A stretch of DNA of 64,000 nt from Microbacterium protaetiae (GCF_004135285.1 NZ_CP035494.1:3720001-3784000); one strand, 5' to 3'. Counted from the stretch's first letter, positions 47,082 to 56,167 are shown. Numbers and translations are program-made. The notes: generated by a model not told the origin, from the letters alone.

Positions 47082-48917
47082 ATGACCCCCGCCGCCGAGT
47101 TCAACGCCCCCGTGATCGTCCCCGCCGATCCGACCGAGAACATCACCGATCTACTCGAGGAGCGGGTGGCCGCCACCCCCGATCTGGCACTGTTCGCCAT
47201 TCCTGACGGCGACGGCTGGAAGGATGTCTCGGCCGCCGAGTTCCGTCGCCAGGTGATAGCGCTGGCCAAGGGGTTCGTAGCTGCCGGGCTCGAACCCGGC
47301 GACAAGGTCGGCTTCGTGGCTCGCACCACCTACGAGTGGACGCTCGTTGACTTCGCGCTGTTCTACGCCGGCGCCGTCATGGTGCCGATCTATGAGACGA
47401 GCTCGGCCGCGCAGATCCACTGGGATCTCTCCGACTCGGGCGCCATCGCGTGCCTGACCGAGCTGCCCGAGCACAGCGAGCGGTTCGCCGAGGCGCGCAA
47501 GGACCTTCCGCTCATCCGCATCGCCTGGGCCATGCACGAGGGTGCTCTCGACTCCCTGCGCGCGCAAGGCGAGTCGGTGCCCGACGAAGAGATCGATCGT
47601 CGCCGCCAGATCGCGAACGCCGACGACATCGCCACGCTCATCTACACGGCCGGCACGACCGGGCGCCCCAAGGGCTGCGTGCTCACACACGCGAATTTCG
47701 TCGAGCTGGCCCGCAATTCGGCGCGTTCACTGCACGAGGTCGTCGAGACGCCCGGCGCATCCACTCTGCTGTTCATCACCACCGCGCACGTGTTCGCGCG
47801 GTTCATCTCGATCCTCGACGTGCACGCCGGCGTGAAGACCGGCCATCAGCCCGACACCAAGCAGCTGCTGCCCGCGCTCGGCTCGTTCAAGCCGACCTTC
47901 CTGCTGGCGGTGCCGCGCGTGTTCGAGAAGGTGTACAACTCGGCCGAGCAGAAGGCCGAGGCCGGCCGCAAGGGCAAGATCTTCCGTGCCGCGGCGCGCA
48001 CGGCCATCGAGCACTCGCGGCACGTGCAGGCCGGTACGAAGGTGCCGTTCTGGCTCGGCGTGAAGTTCACCGTCTTCGACAAACTCGTCTACAGCACGCT
48101 GCGCGAGGCCATGGGCGGGCGCGTCGTCTACGCGATCTCGGGGTCGGCGCCGCTCGGCGAGCGGCTCGGCCACTTCTTCGCGAGCCTGGGCGTGCTGGTG
48201 CTCGAGGGATACGGTCTGACCGAGACGACCGCGCCGGCGACGGTGAACCTGCCCAGCAAGACCAAGATCGGCACGGTGGGGCCGGCGCTTCCCGGCGTCT
48301 CAGTGCGCCTGGCCGACGACGGCGAGGTCGAGGTCAAGGGCATCAACGTGTTCCGCGAGTACTGGAAGAACCCCGAGGCGACGGCCGCCGCCTTCGACGA
48401 CGGCTGGTTCCGCACCGGCGATCTGGGTTCGTTCGACGCCGATGGCTTCCTCACCATCACGGGTCGCAAGAAGGAGATCATCGTCACGGCGGGCGGAAAG
48501 AACGTCGCGCCGGCCATCCTCGAAGACCCGATCCGCGCCAACCCGGTGGTCGGCCAGGTGGTCGTCGTGGGCGATCAGCGTCCGTTCATCGCGGCTCTGG
48601 TCACCCTCGACACCGAGATGCTGCCGACGTGGCTGGCCAATAACGGGATGCCCGCCGACATGTCGCTGGAAGACGCCGCGAACAACCCGCACGTGCGCGC
48701 CGAGGTGCAGCGCGCCGTCGACGAGGCGAACAAATTCGTCTCGCGCGCCGAGTCGATCCGCAAGTTCACGATCCTGCCCACGGAGTGGACCGAGGACAGC
48801 GGCCACCTCACACCGAAGTTCAGCATCAAGCGGCACGCGATCCTGAAGGACTTCGCCGGCGCGATCGATGCCATCTACAACGTGCCCGTAGAGACCACGA
48901 ACGTCTCCCTGAAGTAG
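47082..48917 (+). CDS. AMP-dependent long-chain fatty acid--CoA ligase (FadD15-like)
   Basis: 611 aa. ATP/AMP motifs: LIYTAGTTGRPKGCVLTHAN (P-loop), EGYGLTETTAPAT, GWFRTGDLGSFD and GRKKEIIVTAGGKNVAP; C-terminal Lys in TPKFSIKR. The linker and length match the FadD15/ACSBG-type group. ATG 47082 lies 8 bases after AAGGAG; TAGACT at about 47034-47039 is a possible -10. Position matches Rv2187 (fadD15). Intact, unlike the acyl-CoA ligase at 18561-20260. Confidence 0.93.
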   Translation: MTPAAEFNAPVIVPADPTENITDLLEERVAATPDLALFAIPDGDGWKDVSAAEFRRQVIALAKGFVAAGLEPGDKVGFVARTTYEWTLVDFALFYAGAVMVPIYETSSAAQIHWDLSDSGAIACLTELPEHSERFAEARKDLPLIRIAWAMHEGALDSLRAQGESVPDEEIDRRRQIANADDIATLIYTAGTTGRPKGCVLTHANFVELARNSARSLHEVVETPGASTLLFITTAHVFARFISILDVHAGVKTGHQPDTKQLLPALGSFKPTFLLAVPRVFEKVYNSAEQKAEAGRKGKIFRAAARTAIEHSRHVQAGTKVPFWLGVKFTVFDKLVYSTLREAMGGRVVYAISGSAPLGERLGHFFASLGVLVLEGYGLTETTAPATVNLPSKTKIGTVGPALPGVSVRLADDGEVEVKGINVFREYWKNPEATAAAFDDGWFRTGDLGSFDADGFLTITGRKKEIIVTAGGKNVAPAILEDPIRANPVVGQVVVVGDQRPFIAALVTLDTEMLPTWLANNGMPADMSLEDAANNPHVRAEVQRAVDEANKFVSRAESIRKFTILPTEWTEDSGHLTPKFSIKRHAILKDFAGAIDAIYNVPVETTNVSLK

Positions 48918-48923
48918 CCTCTC

Positions 48924-49001
48924 GTGGGAAATTCCATATGGAATTTCCCACGCCACATCAGTTTTCCGGCAATTTCATGTGGTGGAGGAAATCTGATGTG
49001 G
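48924..49001 (+). repeat. left inverted repeat of the cassette
   Basis: Begins with a perfect 28 bp palindrome (half-site GTGGGAAATTCCAT, 48924-48951) and ends with an inner dyad CCACATCA (48953-48960)/TGATGTGG (48994-49001). Bases 48926-49001 match the reverse complement of 50258-50333 at 65 of 76 positions without gaps. The palindrome is 6 bases after the FadD15-like stop and may terminate that transcript. Confidence 0.85.
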
Positions 49002-49042
49002 TCTTCTGGCACGCGGTGTGACGCGTGCGGCCATGCCGCGAA

Positions 49043-49118
49043 GCGGGATGCCGCGAAGTGGGATGCCGCCCGGCGGCGGGATACCCCGAAGTGGGATGCC
49101 GCCCGGCGGGATGCCGCC
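49043..49118. repeat. tandem GGATGCCGC array
   Basis: Four copies of GGATGCCGC (49046, 49061, 49094, 49109) plus a degenerate copy (GGATACCCC at 49079) joined by GAAGT or CCGGC spacers, with 15-base steps in places. It lies between the left inverted repeat and the 3' end of the nuclease-like gene. Confidence 0.8.
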
Positions 49119-49123
49119 CGGCC

Positions 49124-50158
49124 CTACGCGGCAGGAGGACCCGGGTCTGGTACCGGACGCCGCCGGGGCGGCCGGATGCCATACTCGGCCAGTCGCGCGA
49201 TGCAGTCAGCGACCGTGCCGATGTGCTCGTCGGCAAGACGGACGGTCATGCGATCGGTGCGCGCACGGATCCAGTCTTCGCGTTTCTTCTCGGCGACCAC
49301 CACGGCATCAGCGGAGGCCTCGCCGCGCAGCTCATCGTCAACGTACTTGGCCATTCCGTCGAACTCGACCCACCAATGCTCTGCATCGATGTCGGCGACA
49401 TAGAAGGAGCCATCGGGACCCTCGATCCGCACCTGGATGTCGCGAACGGAGATTCCGATCTGCACGATGCGGAGCCTGCTCACGCTCTCCCCCGACGACT
49501 GAGCGCGTCCATCCGCGAAATCGATGACCCATCGGGCCCTGCGTGCTCCGTGCACACCCGGGAGCCGGTCGAGGATCATGTGCATTTCGTGACGCAACCG
49601 CTCCGCAGCATCCACATCGTAAGCCCACGGGTCGTCGGCACTGACCGCCACCTGCCGCAGCGCGGCATCCGCACAGGCAACCGCCGTCTCGAAACTGCAC
49701 GTGCGCGCGACGTCGACGACAGTGCGCGCAAGCGAGGTGCAACGGATGCCGTCGATGTCGACGATGTCGGTGTATTCGAGCGGGACCACATGCCGCAGCA
49801 CGTCGCGCGTGCTCGAAGCCATGGCACCCGGAAGACAGATCACGTGCACCCGCGCAGGAAGGTGATGGAACAGCGGCAGTCGATGCACGACCGCCGCCGA
49901 CTCCATAGCCGCCACGGGACCCGGCTCGAGAGCATCGTCGACGACGGCCATCACATGCGCCAAATGCTGTTGCTCCCAGAACAGTTCCTCCCACAACGAA
50001 TGCGAAATGTACCAGCCGTGGTGAAGGCGGCGTATGTCTCTGCGGCGAACCGCCGTGTGGATCTTCTTGTCCGTCCATCCGTAGGCGATGAGGGTCGCGC
50101 GCGAGGTGATCGACGTACGGATGGCGGCTGGGTCAAACTCTCTGCGCATGACCGACAT
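49124..50158 (-). CDS. AbiEi-like wHTH protein with nuclease-like C-terminal domain, function unknown
   Basis: 344 aa. The N-terminal part (about residues 10-60: RATLIAYGWTDKKIHTAVRR and RDIRRLHHGWYI) resembles the winged helix of type IV antitoxin AbiEi-like proteins; a middle domain follows (TSLARTVVDVARTCSFETAV). The C-terminal part has YVADIDAEHWWVEFDG, then AEKKREDWIRA, a pattern like the D...E-x-K core of DUF559/very-short-patch-repair-type nucleases. Catalytic competence is uncertain. The start may be ATG 50158 or 50149. No partner toxin gene is adjacent. It lies alone inside the inverted repeats, which suggests accessory or defence-type DNA. Confidence 0.65.
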   Translation of the reverse strand: MSVMRREFDPAAIRTSITSRATLIAYGWTDKKIHTAVRRRDIRRLHHGWYISHSLWEELFWEQQHLAHVMAVVDDALEPGPVAAMESAAVVHRLPLFHHLPARVHVICLPGAMASSTRDVLRHVVPLEYTDIVDIDGIRCTSLARTVVDVARTCSFETAVACADAALRQVAVSADDPWAYDVDAAERLRHEMHMILDRLPGVHGARRARWVIDFADGRAQSSGESVSRLRIVQIGISVRDIQVRIEGPDGSFYVADIDAEHWWVEFDGMAKYVDDELRGEASADAVVVAEKKREDWIRARTDRMTVRLADEHIGTVADCIARLAEYGIRPPRRRPVPDPGPPAA

Positions 50159-50257
50159 CATGGCGCCAACGGCCAGCCTCGTGGGGCGCGCGCGTGCAAC
50201 CGGTGGACAACCGATCGCGTGGCGCGGGGTGTGGAGGAGAAGACGCTGGCCGCTTCT

Positions 50258-50334
50258 CCACATCACATTTCCCAGACGACATGAGATTGCCGGAAATATC
50301 ATGTGGTCTGGGAAATTCCATATGGAATTTCCCC
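50258..50334 (-). repeat. right inverted repeat of the cassette
   Basis: Inverted counterpart of 48924-49001. It contains the perfect 24 bp palindrome with half-site GGGAAATTCCAT (50310-50333) and the conserved core TTTCCGGCAAT. The palindrome is 11 bases after the def stop (read on the minus strand) and could terminate def transcription. Confidence 0.85.
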
Positions 50335-50344
50335 CCAGGGCGGG

Positions 50345-50836
50345 TCAGAACCAGTCGGACTCGCGGATCTCCCGCATTGCGACGCGGCGCTCGGCGGGGT
50401 CGAGCCGGTCGATGTAGAGCTTGCCGTCGAGATGATCGGTCTCGTGCTGCAGCGCCTGGGCGAGCACGCCGTCACCCTCCACCTCGATCGGGTTGCCGTC
50501 GACGTCGACGCCTCGCACCTTCGCGTGCGGGTAGCGCAGCACCTCATGCCAGAGGCCCGGCACCGAGAGGCATCCCTCGCCGATCTTCTCGGGTTCGCCG
50601 GATGTCTCCACGAGAACGGGATTGAGCACATATCCGATGTCGCCATCGATGTTGTAGCTGAACGCGCGCAGACCGACCCCGATCTGCGGAGCGGCCACGC
50701 CGGCACGGCCGGGCAGCTGCACGGTCTCGACGAGGTCGTCGACGAGCGCGCGCACTCCCTCATCGAACTCGTCGATCGTCGTGCACTGGCCCCGCAGCAC
50801 GGGGTCGCCGAAGAGGCGTATCTGCCGCACTGTCAT
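50345..50836 (-). CDS. def: peptide deformylase
   Basis: 163 aa Fe2+ hydrolase removing the N-formyl group from new proteins. All three motifs are present: GVAAPQIGV (motif 1), EGCLSVPG (motif 2, metal Cys) and QHETDHLDG (motif 3, metal His pair and catalytic Glu). It starts 3 bases after the MinD-like gene, so is probably cotranscribed. Confidence 0.95.
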   Translation of the reverse strand: MTVRQIRLFGDPVLRGQCTTIDEFDEGVRALVDDLVETVQLPGRAGVAAPQIGVGLRAFSYNIDGDIGYVLNPVLVETSGEPEKIGEGCLSVPGLWHEVLRYPHAKVRGVDVDGNPIEVEGDGVLAQALQHETDHLDGKLYIDRLDPAERRVAMREIRESDWF

Positions 50837-50839
50837 GCG

Positions 50840-52633
50840 TCAGGCCGCCGCGGCCAACTGGCGCAGTCCCTCGACCACCGCAGCCGCCAGGGCGCGCGCC
50901 GCCTGGCGCGTCTCGGGCTGCAGGTCGTGGAACACGATGGCACTGCCGGTGGCGATGGCAGCGTCGTACGGCACGCGCACGACCTGCCGCACGCGCGTGC
51001 GGAAGTGGGTCTCCAGCTCGTCTTCGCGCACCAGCGGCGCGCCCGGACGAGCGTTGTTGAGCACGACGACCGCGTTGCGCGCCTTGGCTGCGTAGCCGTT
51101 CGTCTCGAGCCAGGTGAGCGTTTCGGAGGCCAGCCGCGCCTCGTCGACGCTGAGCCCTGCCACGATGACCAGCTGGTCGGCCAGCCCCAGGGTCGCCCCC
51201 ATCACCGAGTGGACGATGCCGGTCCCGGTGTCGGTGAGCACTATCGAGTAGTAGTGCGCGGCGAGCGTGGCCACATTCTCGTAATCGGTGTCACTGAAGG
51301 CCACCGACACCTGCGGATCGGCGTCGGAGGCAAGCACATCGAGCCGCGTCTCGTCGCGAGCCACGATCGTCGACACGTCGTTGTAGCCCGTGATGCTGTC
51401 TTTCATGCGCACCAGGTCGCGCACGGTCTTGCCGTTGTGCCGCGAGATGCGCTCGGCCAGGGTGCCGCGGTCAGGGTTCGCGTCGATCGCGATGACCCGG
51501 TCGTCGCGGGCGTCGGCCAGCGCCATGCCCAGCAGCGTCGTGACGGTCGTCTTGCCGACGCCGCCCTTGCGCGAGAGCACCGGCACGAAACGCGCACCGC
51601 CCGGCAGCGGAGCAGCGATGCGGCCCGAGAGCTCCTTGCGCGCCCGCGCCCGCTTGCCGTCGCCGAGGTTGATGCGGCCGCCGGAGACCGAGTAGACGAA
51701 GTGCTGCCAGGCGCCCTCGGGCTCGGGTCGCGCAAGACGACCGTGCTCGAGCAGGCGGTCGGGGGTGAGCAGATCGGAGCTCTCCTTGTCGACCTCGAAC
51801 TGATCGAGTCGCTTCGAGGCGAGGTTGACCTCGGGCCTGCGCGTGCGCACACGCTCGACGGCATGTGCGCGCTCGGCACGCGTCTCGTCCACGGCTGCCT
51901 CCTCCTCGGCCGCTGCGACCGCCCCCACGGGGGCACCTGCCGCATCGACTGCCACGGTATCAACAGGGGCGGGCTCGCGACCAGAGTCAGTCGGGTCGGC
52001 GTGCCGCAGAGAAGCGGACGCTGCAGAAGCGGATGCCGCAAGGGTGGATGCCGCGAGGGTGGATGCCGCCGGAGCGGCGTCTTCCGTCTCTGCATCGTCT
52101 ACGAGGGTGTCTGGCGCCTCGCCTTCCGGATCCTCGCCGTCTGACGCCTCGCCTTCTGGGCCCTCGCCTTCCGGCGCCTCACTTTCCGGCGCCTCACTTT
52201 CTGGCGCCTCACTTTGCGGCGCCTCGCCCTCCGACGGTTCGAGCTCGGCGTCGACGATCTCGACCTCAGCGGCCGGCTCGACCGCGGCATCCGCCCCGAA
52301 AGTCCGCTCAGCAGGCTCGGGCTCGACCGCTGCGAGCGCCCCCTCTTCGTCGTCATCTTCGAGCTCGGCGTCGACGATCTCGACCTGCGTGTCAGGCTCC
52401 TCATCATCGGCATCGAACTCGCCGCCCACCGGCTCGACCTCGTCGCCGATGACGTCGTCGTCGGCGAGGTCGTCTTCATCCGTCGCGGGCAGCGCGACGT
52501 TCACCTGGGCGGTGGCGGCTCCCAAGAAGCCGAGGGCAGACGTGTCGGTGCGAGTCGAGTCGGACAGCACCCCCCGTTCGTCGTCGGCAGGGGTCGAATC
52601 AGGGTGATCGGGCGTCAAAGCGAGAGTCTCCAA
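50840..52633 (-). CDS. MinD/ParA-like ATPase with long acidic disordered N-terminus
   Basis: 597 aa. Residues 1 to about 345 are low-complexity acidic sequence, including 5-residue SEAPE/EGEAP repeats, a duplicated VEIVDAELE and STLAA repeats. The C-terminal ~245 residues form a deviant-Walker ATPase (RKGGVGKTTVTTLLGMA near residue 350; AIDANPDRGTL). It ends with DLQPETRQAARALAAAVVEG and lacks a clear MinD membrane helix. Probable role in polar or membrane positioning, secretion or partitioning; no partner is evident. TTG start 30 bases after TAACCT. Followed by def. Confidence 0.8.
   Translation of the reverse strand: METLALTPDHPDSTPADDERGVLSDSTRTDTSALGFLGAATAQVNVALPATDEDDLADDDVIGDEVEPVGGEFDADDEEPDTQVEIVDAELEDDDEEGALAAVEPEPAERTFGADAAVEPAAEVEIVDAELEPSEGEAPQSEAPESEAPESEAPEGEGPEGEASDGEDPEGEAPDTLVDDAETEDAAPAASTLAASTLAASASAASASLRHADPTDSGREPAPVDTVAVDAAGAPVGAVAAAEEEAAVDETRAERAHAVERVRTRRPEVNLASKRLDQFEVDKESSDLLTPDRLLEHGRLARPEPEGAWQHFVYSVSGGRINLGDGKRARARKELSGRIAAPLPGGARFVPVLSRKGGVGKTTVTTLLGMALADARDDRVIAIDANPDRGTLAERISRHNGKTVRDLVRMKDSITGYNDVSTIVARDETRLDVLASDADPQVSVAFSDTDYENVATLAAHYYSIVLTDTGTGIVHSVMGATLGLADQLVIVAGLSVDEARLASETLTWLETNGYAAKARNAVVVLNNARPGAPLVREDELETHFRTRVRQVVRVPYDAAIATGSAIVFHDLQPETRQAARALAAAVVEGLRQLAAAA
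52029..52235. repeat. 15 bp coding tandem repeats in the MinD-like gene
   Basis: Two arrays: GGATGCCGC-containing 15-mers at 52031, 52046 and 52061 (encoding STLAA), and GGCGCCTCACTTTCC-like 15-mers from about 52111 to 52233 (encoding SEAPE/GEAPE). The segment GAGCTCGGCGTCGACGATCT also occurs twice nearby (about 52241 and 52365), encoding IVDAELE. Confidence 0.85.
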
Positions 52634-52665
52634 AGAAGCGGGGCTCGGGTGAACCCGCTCCCAGG

Positions 52666-55600
52666 TTACTGCCCGGGCCGGATGACGACCAAAAGGTCAC
52701 CGGCCTCGACCTGTGCGGTTCCGTTGAGCACGACCCGCTCGACCACGCCTGAGATGGGTGCGGTGATGGCCGCTTCCATCTTCATCGCTTCGATCGAGGC
52801 GACCGGCTGACCGGCCTCGACGGTGTCGCCCTCGGCCGCCTTCACCGTCACCACTCCGGAGAACGGAGCGGCCACCTGACCCGGCTTGGAGGTGTCGGCC
52901 TTCTCGGCTTGACGCGCCTCGACGGTGATGCTCAGGTCGCGCACGAAAACCGGCCGCAGCTGACCGTTGAGCGTGGTCATGACCGAGCGCATGCCCTTGT
53001 CGTCTGCCTCGCCGATGGCCTCCAGGCCCACGTACAGCTGCACACCCCGCTCGAGGTCGACCACGTGCTCGGTGCCGGCCACCAATCCGTAGAGGTAATC
53101 GGCGGTGTCGAGCACACTCAGATCGCCGTACTGCTCGCGCTGCTGCAGGAACACCTTGGTCGGAGCCGGGAACAGCAGCTGGTTGAGCATTCCGCGCCGC
53201 GTGGCCGAGTCGGCCGCCAGAGCCTGCTCCTGCTCGGCGGTGATCGGGGTCAGCGAGACCTTCGGGTTGCGCCCGGCCAGCACCTTGGTGCGGAACGGCT
53301 CGGGCCATCCGCCGGGCAGGTCGCCGAGCTCACCGGCCATGAACGAGACGACCGAGTCGGGCACGTCGTACTTCTCGGGGTGTTCCTCGAAGTCGGCCGG
53401 GTCGGCCTTGACTGCGGCCAGGTGCAGCGCCAGGTCGCCGACGACCTTCGACGACGGCGTCACCTTGGGCACACGGCCCAGGATGTCGTTCGCGGCGGCG
53501 TACATGTCTTCGATGAGCTCGAAGTCTTCTGCCAGTCCGAGCGCGATGGCCTGCTGACGCAGGTTCGAGAGCTGTCCCCCCGGGATCTCGTGGTGGTAGA
53601 CCCGGCCTGTGGGCCCGGGCAGCCCCGACTCGAACGGGCCGTAGAGGTGACGCACGGCCTCCCAGTACGGCTCCAGATCGCTGACCGCTGTCAGGTCGAG
53701 GCCGGTGTCGCGTTCGGTATGCGCCAGGGCTGCCACCAGTGCCGACAGCGACGGCTGGCTCGTGGTGCCCGCCATCGGCGCGGCCGCGGCATCCACCGCA
53801 TCGGCACCCGCGGCGCTGGCGGCCACGAGCGTCGCCAGCTGCCCCCCGGCGGTGTCGTGCGTGTGCACGTGCACCGGCAGATCGAACCGCTCTCGCAGCG
53901 CGCGCACGAGTGTGGCTGCCGCCCCGGGGCGCAGCAGGCCCGCCATGTCTTTGATCGCGAGCACGTGTGCGCCCGCCTCGACGATCTGCTCGGCCAGGCG
54001 CAGGTAGTAGTCCAGCGTGTAGAGATCTTCGGCCGGGTTCAGCAGGTCGCCGGTGTAGCAGACGGCGACCTCGGCCACCGAGGTTCCCGTGCCCAGCACG
54101 GCGTCGATGGCCGGGCGCATCTGCGTGACGTCGTTGAGCGCGTCGAAGATACGGAAGATGTCGATGCCGGATGCCGCGGCCTCACGCACGAACGCATCGG
54201 TGACCTCGGTCGGGTACGGCGTGTAGCCCACCGTGTTGCGCCCGCGCAGCAACATCTGGATGGCGATGTTCGGCATCGCCTGGCGCAGCTTGTCGAGGCG
54301 CTCCCACGGGTCTTCGCCGAGGAAACGCAGCGCCACATCGTAGGTGGCCCCGCCCCACGCTTCGACGCTGAGCAGCTGCGGGGTCATCCGGGCGACATAC
54401 GGCGCCACGGCGACGAGGTCTTTCGTGCGCACACGGGTGGCCAGCAGCGACTGATGCGCGTCGCGGAAGGTGGTGTCGGTGACGGCGAGCGCGGTGCGGC
54501 TGCGCAGGTCGGCGGCAAAACCGGCCGGGCCCAGCTGGAGCAGGCGCTGACGCGATCCGTCGGGTGCGGCACCGGTCAGGTCGAGGGCCGGCAGCTTGGC
54601 TGCGGGGTCGATGTTTATCGGGTTGACACCGTGTGGCTTGTTGACAGTGGTCTCGACGAGCCAGCTCAGGATCTTGGTGCCGCGGTCTTTCGAGGGGCGA
54701 CCGCGCAGCAACTCGGGGCGCTCCTCGATGAACAGCGTCGACACGTCACCGGCGAGGAACTCGGGGTCGTCGAAGACCGCCTGCAGGAACGGGATGTTGG
54801 TGGCCACTCCGCGGATGCGGAACTCGGCCAGAGCGCGACGGGCACGCAGGACGGCGGCCTGAAAATCGCGGCCGCGGCAGATGAGCTTGGCCAGCATCGA
54901 GTCGAAGTGGGGGCTGATCTGCGAGCCGGCAGCCGTGGTGCCGCCGTCGAGGCGGATGCCCGCGCCGCCCGGAGAGCGATACGTGGTGATCTTGCCGGTG
55001 TCGGGACGGAAGCCCTGGGTGGGGTCTTCGGTGGTGATGCGGCACTGCAGTGCCGAGCCGCGCAGCCGGATGTCGTCCTGCCGCAGTCCGAGATCGTCGA
55101 GCGTCTCGCCGGCGGCGATGCGCATCTGCGACTGCACGAGATCGACGTCGGTGACCTCTTCAGTGACGGTGTGCTCGACCTGGATGCGCGGGTTCATCTC
55201 GATGAAGACCACTTCACCGGCGCGCTCCCCCGCCGTCTCGAGCAGGAACTCGACGGTTCCGGCGTTCTGGTAACCGATCGAGCGTGCGAAGGCGATGGCG
55301 TGCCGGTGCAGGCTGCGCCTGATCTCGTCGTCGAGGTTCGGCGCCGGCGCTATCTCGACGACCTTCTGGTGCCGGCGCTGCACCGAGCAGTCGCGCTCGT
55401 ACAGGTGCACGGTCTGGCCGGTGGCGTCGGCCAGCACCTGCACCTCGATGTGCCGGGGGCGGATGACGGCCTGCTCGAGGAACATCCGCGCGTCGCCGAA
55501 CGCGCTGCCGGCCTCGCGCATCGCCTCAGCGAGGGCCGGCGCGAGCTCTGCCTTGGTCTCCACCCGCCGCATCCCACGACCGCCACCACCGGCGACGGCC

Positions 55601-56073
55601 TTCGCGAACAAGGGGAATCCGATCTCGTCGGCCTGCGCGACGAGATCTTCGATGTCGTCGGATGCCTCGGTGGAGCGCAGCACGGGAACGCCCGCTGAGA
55701 TCGCGTGGTGCTTGGCCTCGACTTTGTTACCGGCCATTTCGAGAACGGATGCCGGGGGCCCGATGAAGGTGATGCCGGCGGCTGCCGCCTTCTCGGCCAA
55801 TTCGGGGTTCTCGGAGAGGAATCCGTAGCCCGGGTAGATGGCGTCGGCGCCCGACTCCCGGGCGACCCGGATGATCTCGTCGACATCGAGGTAGGAGCGA
55901 ACAGGATGCCCTTCTTCGCCGATGCGGTATGCCTCGTCAGCCTTCAGGCGGTGCAGGGAGTGCCGGTCTTCGTAGGGGAAGACCGCCACCGTGCGCGAGC
56001 CCAGCTCGTACGCGGCCCGGAAGGCGCGAATGGCGATCTCGCCTCGGTTGGCGACCAGGATCTTCGAGAACAT
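52666..56073 (-). CDS. pyc: pyruvate carboxylase
   Basis: 1135 aa biotin enzyme making oxaloacetate from pyruvate. Biotin carboxylase domain (residues 1-450; ILVANRGEIAIRAFRAA, VAGGGGRGMRRV, FIEMNPRIQVEHTVTEEVTD), carboxyltransferase TIM barrel (about 530-800; DTTFRDAHQSLLATRVRTKD, metal HVHTHDTAGG), then the C-terminal biotinyl domain with EAMKMEA near residue 1097. ATG follows GGAGG; TAGTCT about 65 bases upstream may be the -10. Divergent from parA. Confidence 0.97.
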   Translation of the reverse strand: MFSKILVANRGEIAIRAFRAAYELGSRTVAVFPYEDRHSLHRLKADEAYRIGEEGHPVRSYLDVDEIIRVARESGADAIYPGYGFLSENPELAEKAAAAGITFIGPPASVLEMAGNKVEAKHHAISAGVPVLRSTEASDDIEDLVAQADEIGFPLFAKAVAGGGGRGMRRVETKAELAPALAEAMREAGSAFGDARMFLEQAVIRPRHIEVQVLADATGQTVHLYERDCSVQRRHQKVVEIAPAPNLDDEIRRSLHRHAIAFARSIGYQNAGTVEFLLETAGERAGEVVFIEMNPRIQVEHTVTEEVTDVDLVQSQMRIAAGETLDDLGLRQDDIRLRGSALQCRITTEDPTQGFRPDTGKITTYRSPGGAGIRLDGGTTAAGSQISPHFDSMLAKLICRGRDFQAAVLRARRALAEFRIRGVATNIPFLQAVFDDPEFLAGDVSTLFIEERPELLRGRPSKDRGTKILSWLVETTVNKPHGVNPINIDPAAKLPALDLTGAAPDGSRQRLLQLGPAGFAADLRSRTALAVTDTTFRDAHQSLLATRVRTKDLVAVAPYVARMTPQLLSVEAWGGATYDVALRFLGEDPWERLDKLRQAMPNIAIQMLLRGRNTVGYTPYPTEVTDAFVREAAASGIDIFRIFDALNDVTQMRPAIDAVLGTGTSVAEVAVCYTGDLLNPAEDLYTLDYYLRLAEQIVEAGAHVLAIKDMAGLLRPGAAATLVRALRERFDLPVHVHTHDTAGGQLATLVAASAAGADAVDAAAAPMAGTTSQPSLSALVAALAHTERDTGLDLTAVSDLEPYWEAVRHLYGPFESGLPGPTGRVYHHEIPGGQLSNLRQQAIALGLAEDFELIEDMYAAANDILGRVPKVTPSSKVVGDLALHLAAVKADPADFEEHPEKYDVPDSVVSFMAGELGDLPGGWPEPFRTKVLAGRNPKVSLTPITAEQEQALAADSATRRGMLNQLLFPAPTKVFLQQREQYGDLSVLDTADYLYGLVAGTEHVVDLERGVQLYVGLEAIGEADDKGMRSVMTTLNGQLRPVFVRDLSITVEARQAEKADTSKPGQVAAPFSGVVTVKAAEGDTVEAGQPVASIEAMKMEAAITAPISGVVERVVLNGTAQVEAGDLLVVIRPGQ

Positions 56074-56167
56074 GCGACCTCCGAAACGGGCGGCATCCGC
56101 AGGCCTGCACGGACGCCGGAAGTGGCTGAGTGTCTTCTCAGACTACGGGACGGTAACGTAGGGCCTT

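Larger units (their letters stand above)
48924..50334. mobile_element. putative inverted-repeat-flanked cassette without transposase
   Basis: A 1.4 kb block bounded by 76 bp inverted repeats, inserted between two otherwise convergent core genes (FadD15-like and def). It contains one gene (49124-50158) and a short tandem array. No transposase, and no target-site duplication was clear at the outer ends. It could be a non-autonomous element or two copies of an intergenic palindromic element. Confidence 0.45.

Noticed and set aside
49124-50158. Complete type IV toxin-antitoxin pair (AbiEi/AbiEii)
   Set aside because: Only the AbiEi-like N-terminal helix-turn-helix is present, fused to a nuclease-like C-terminus. 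No nucleotidyltransferase toxin gene is adjacent.
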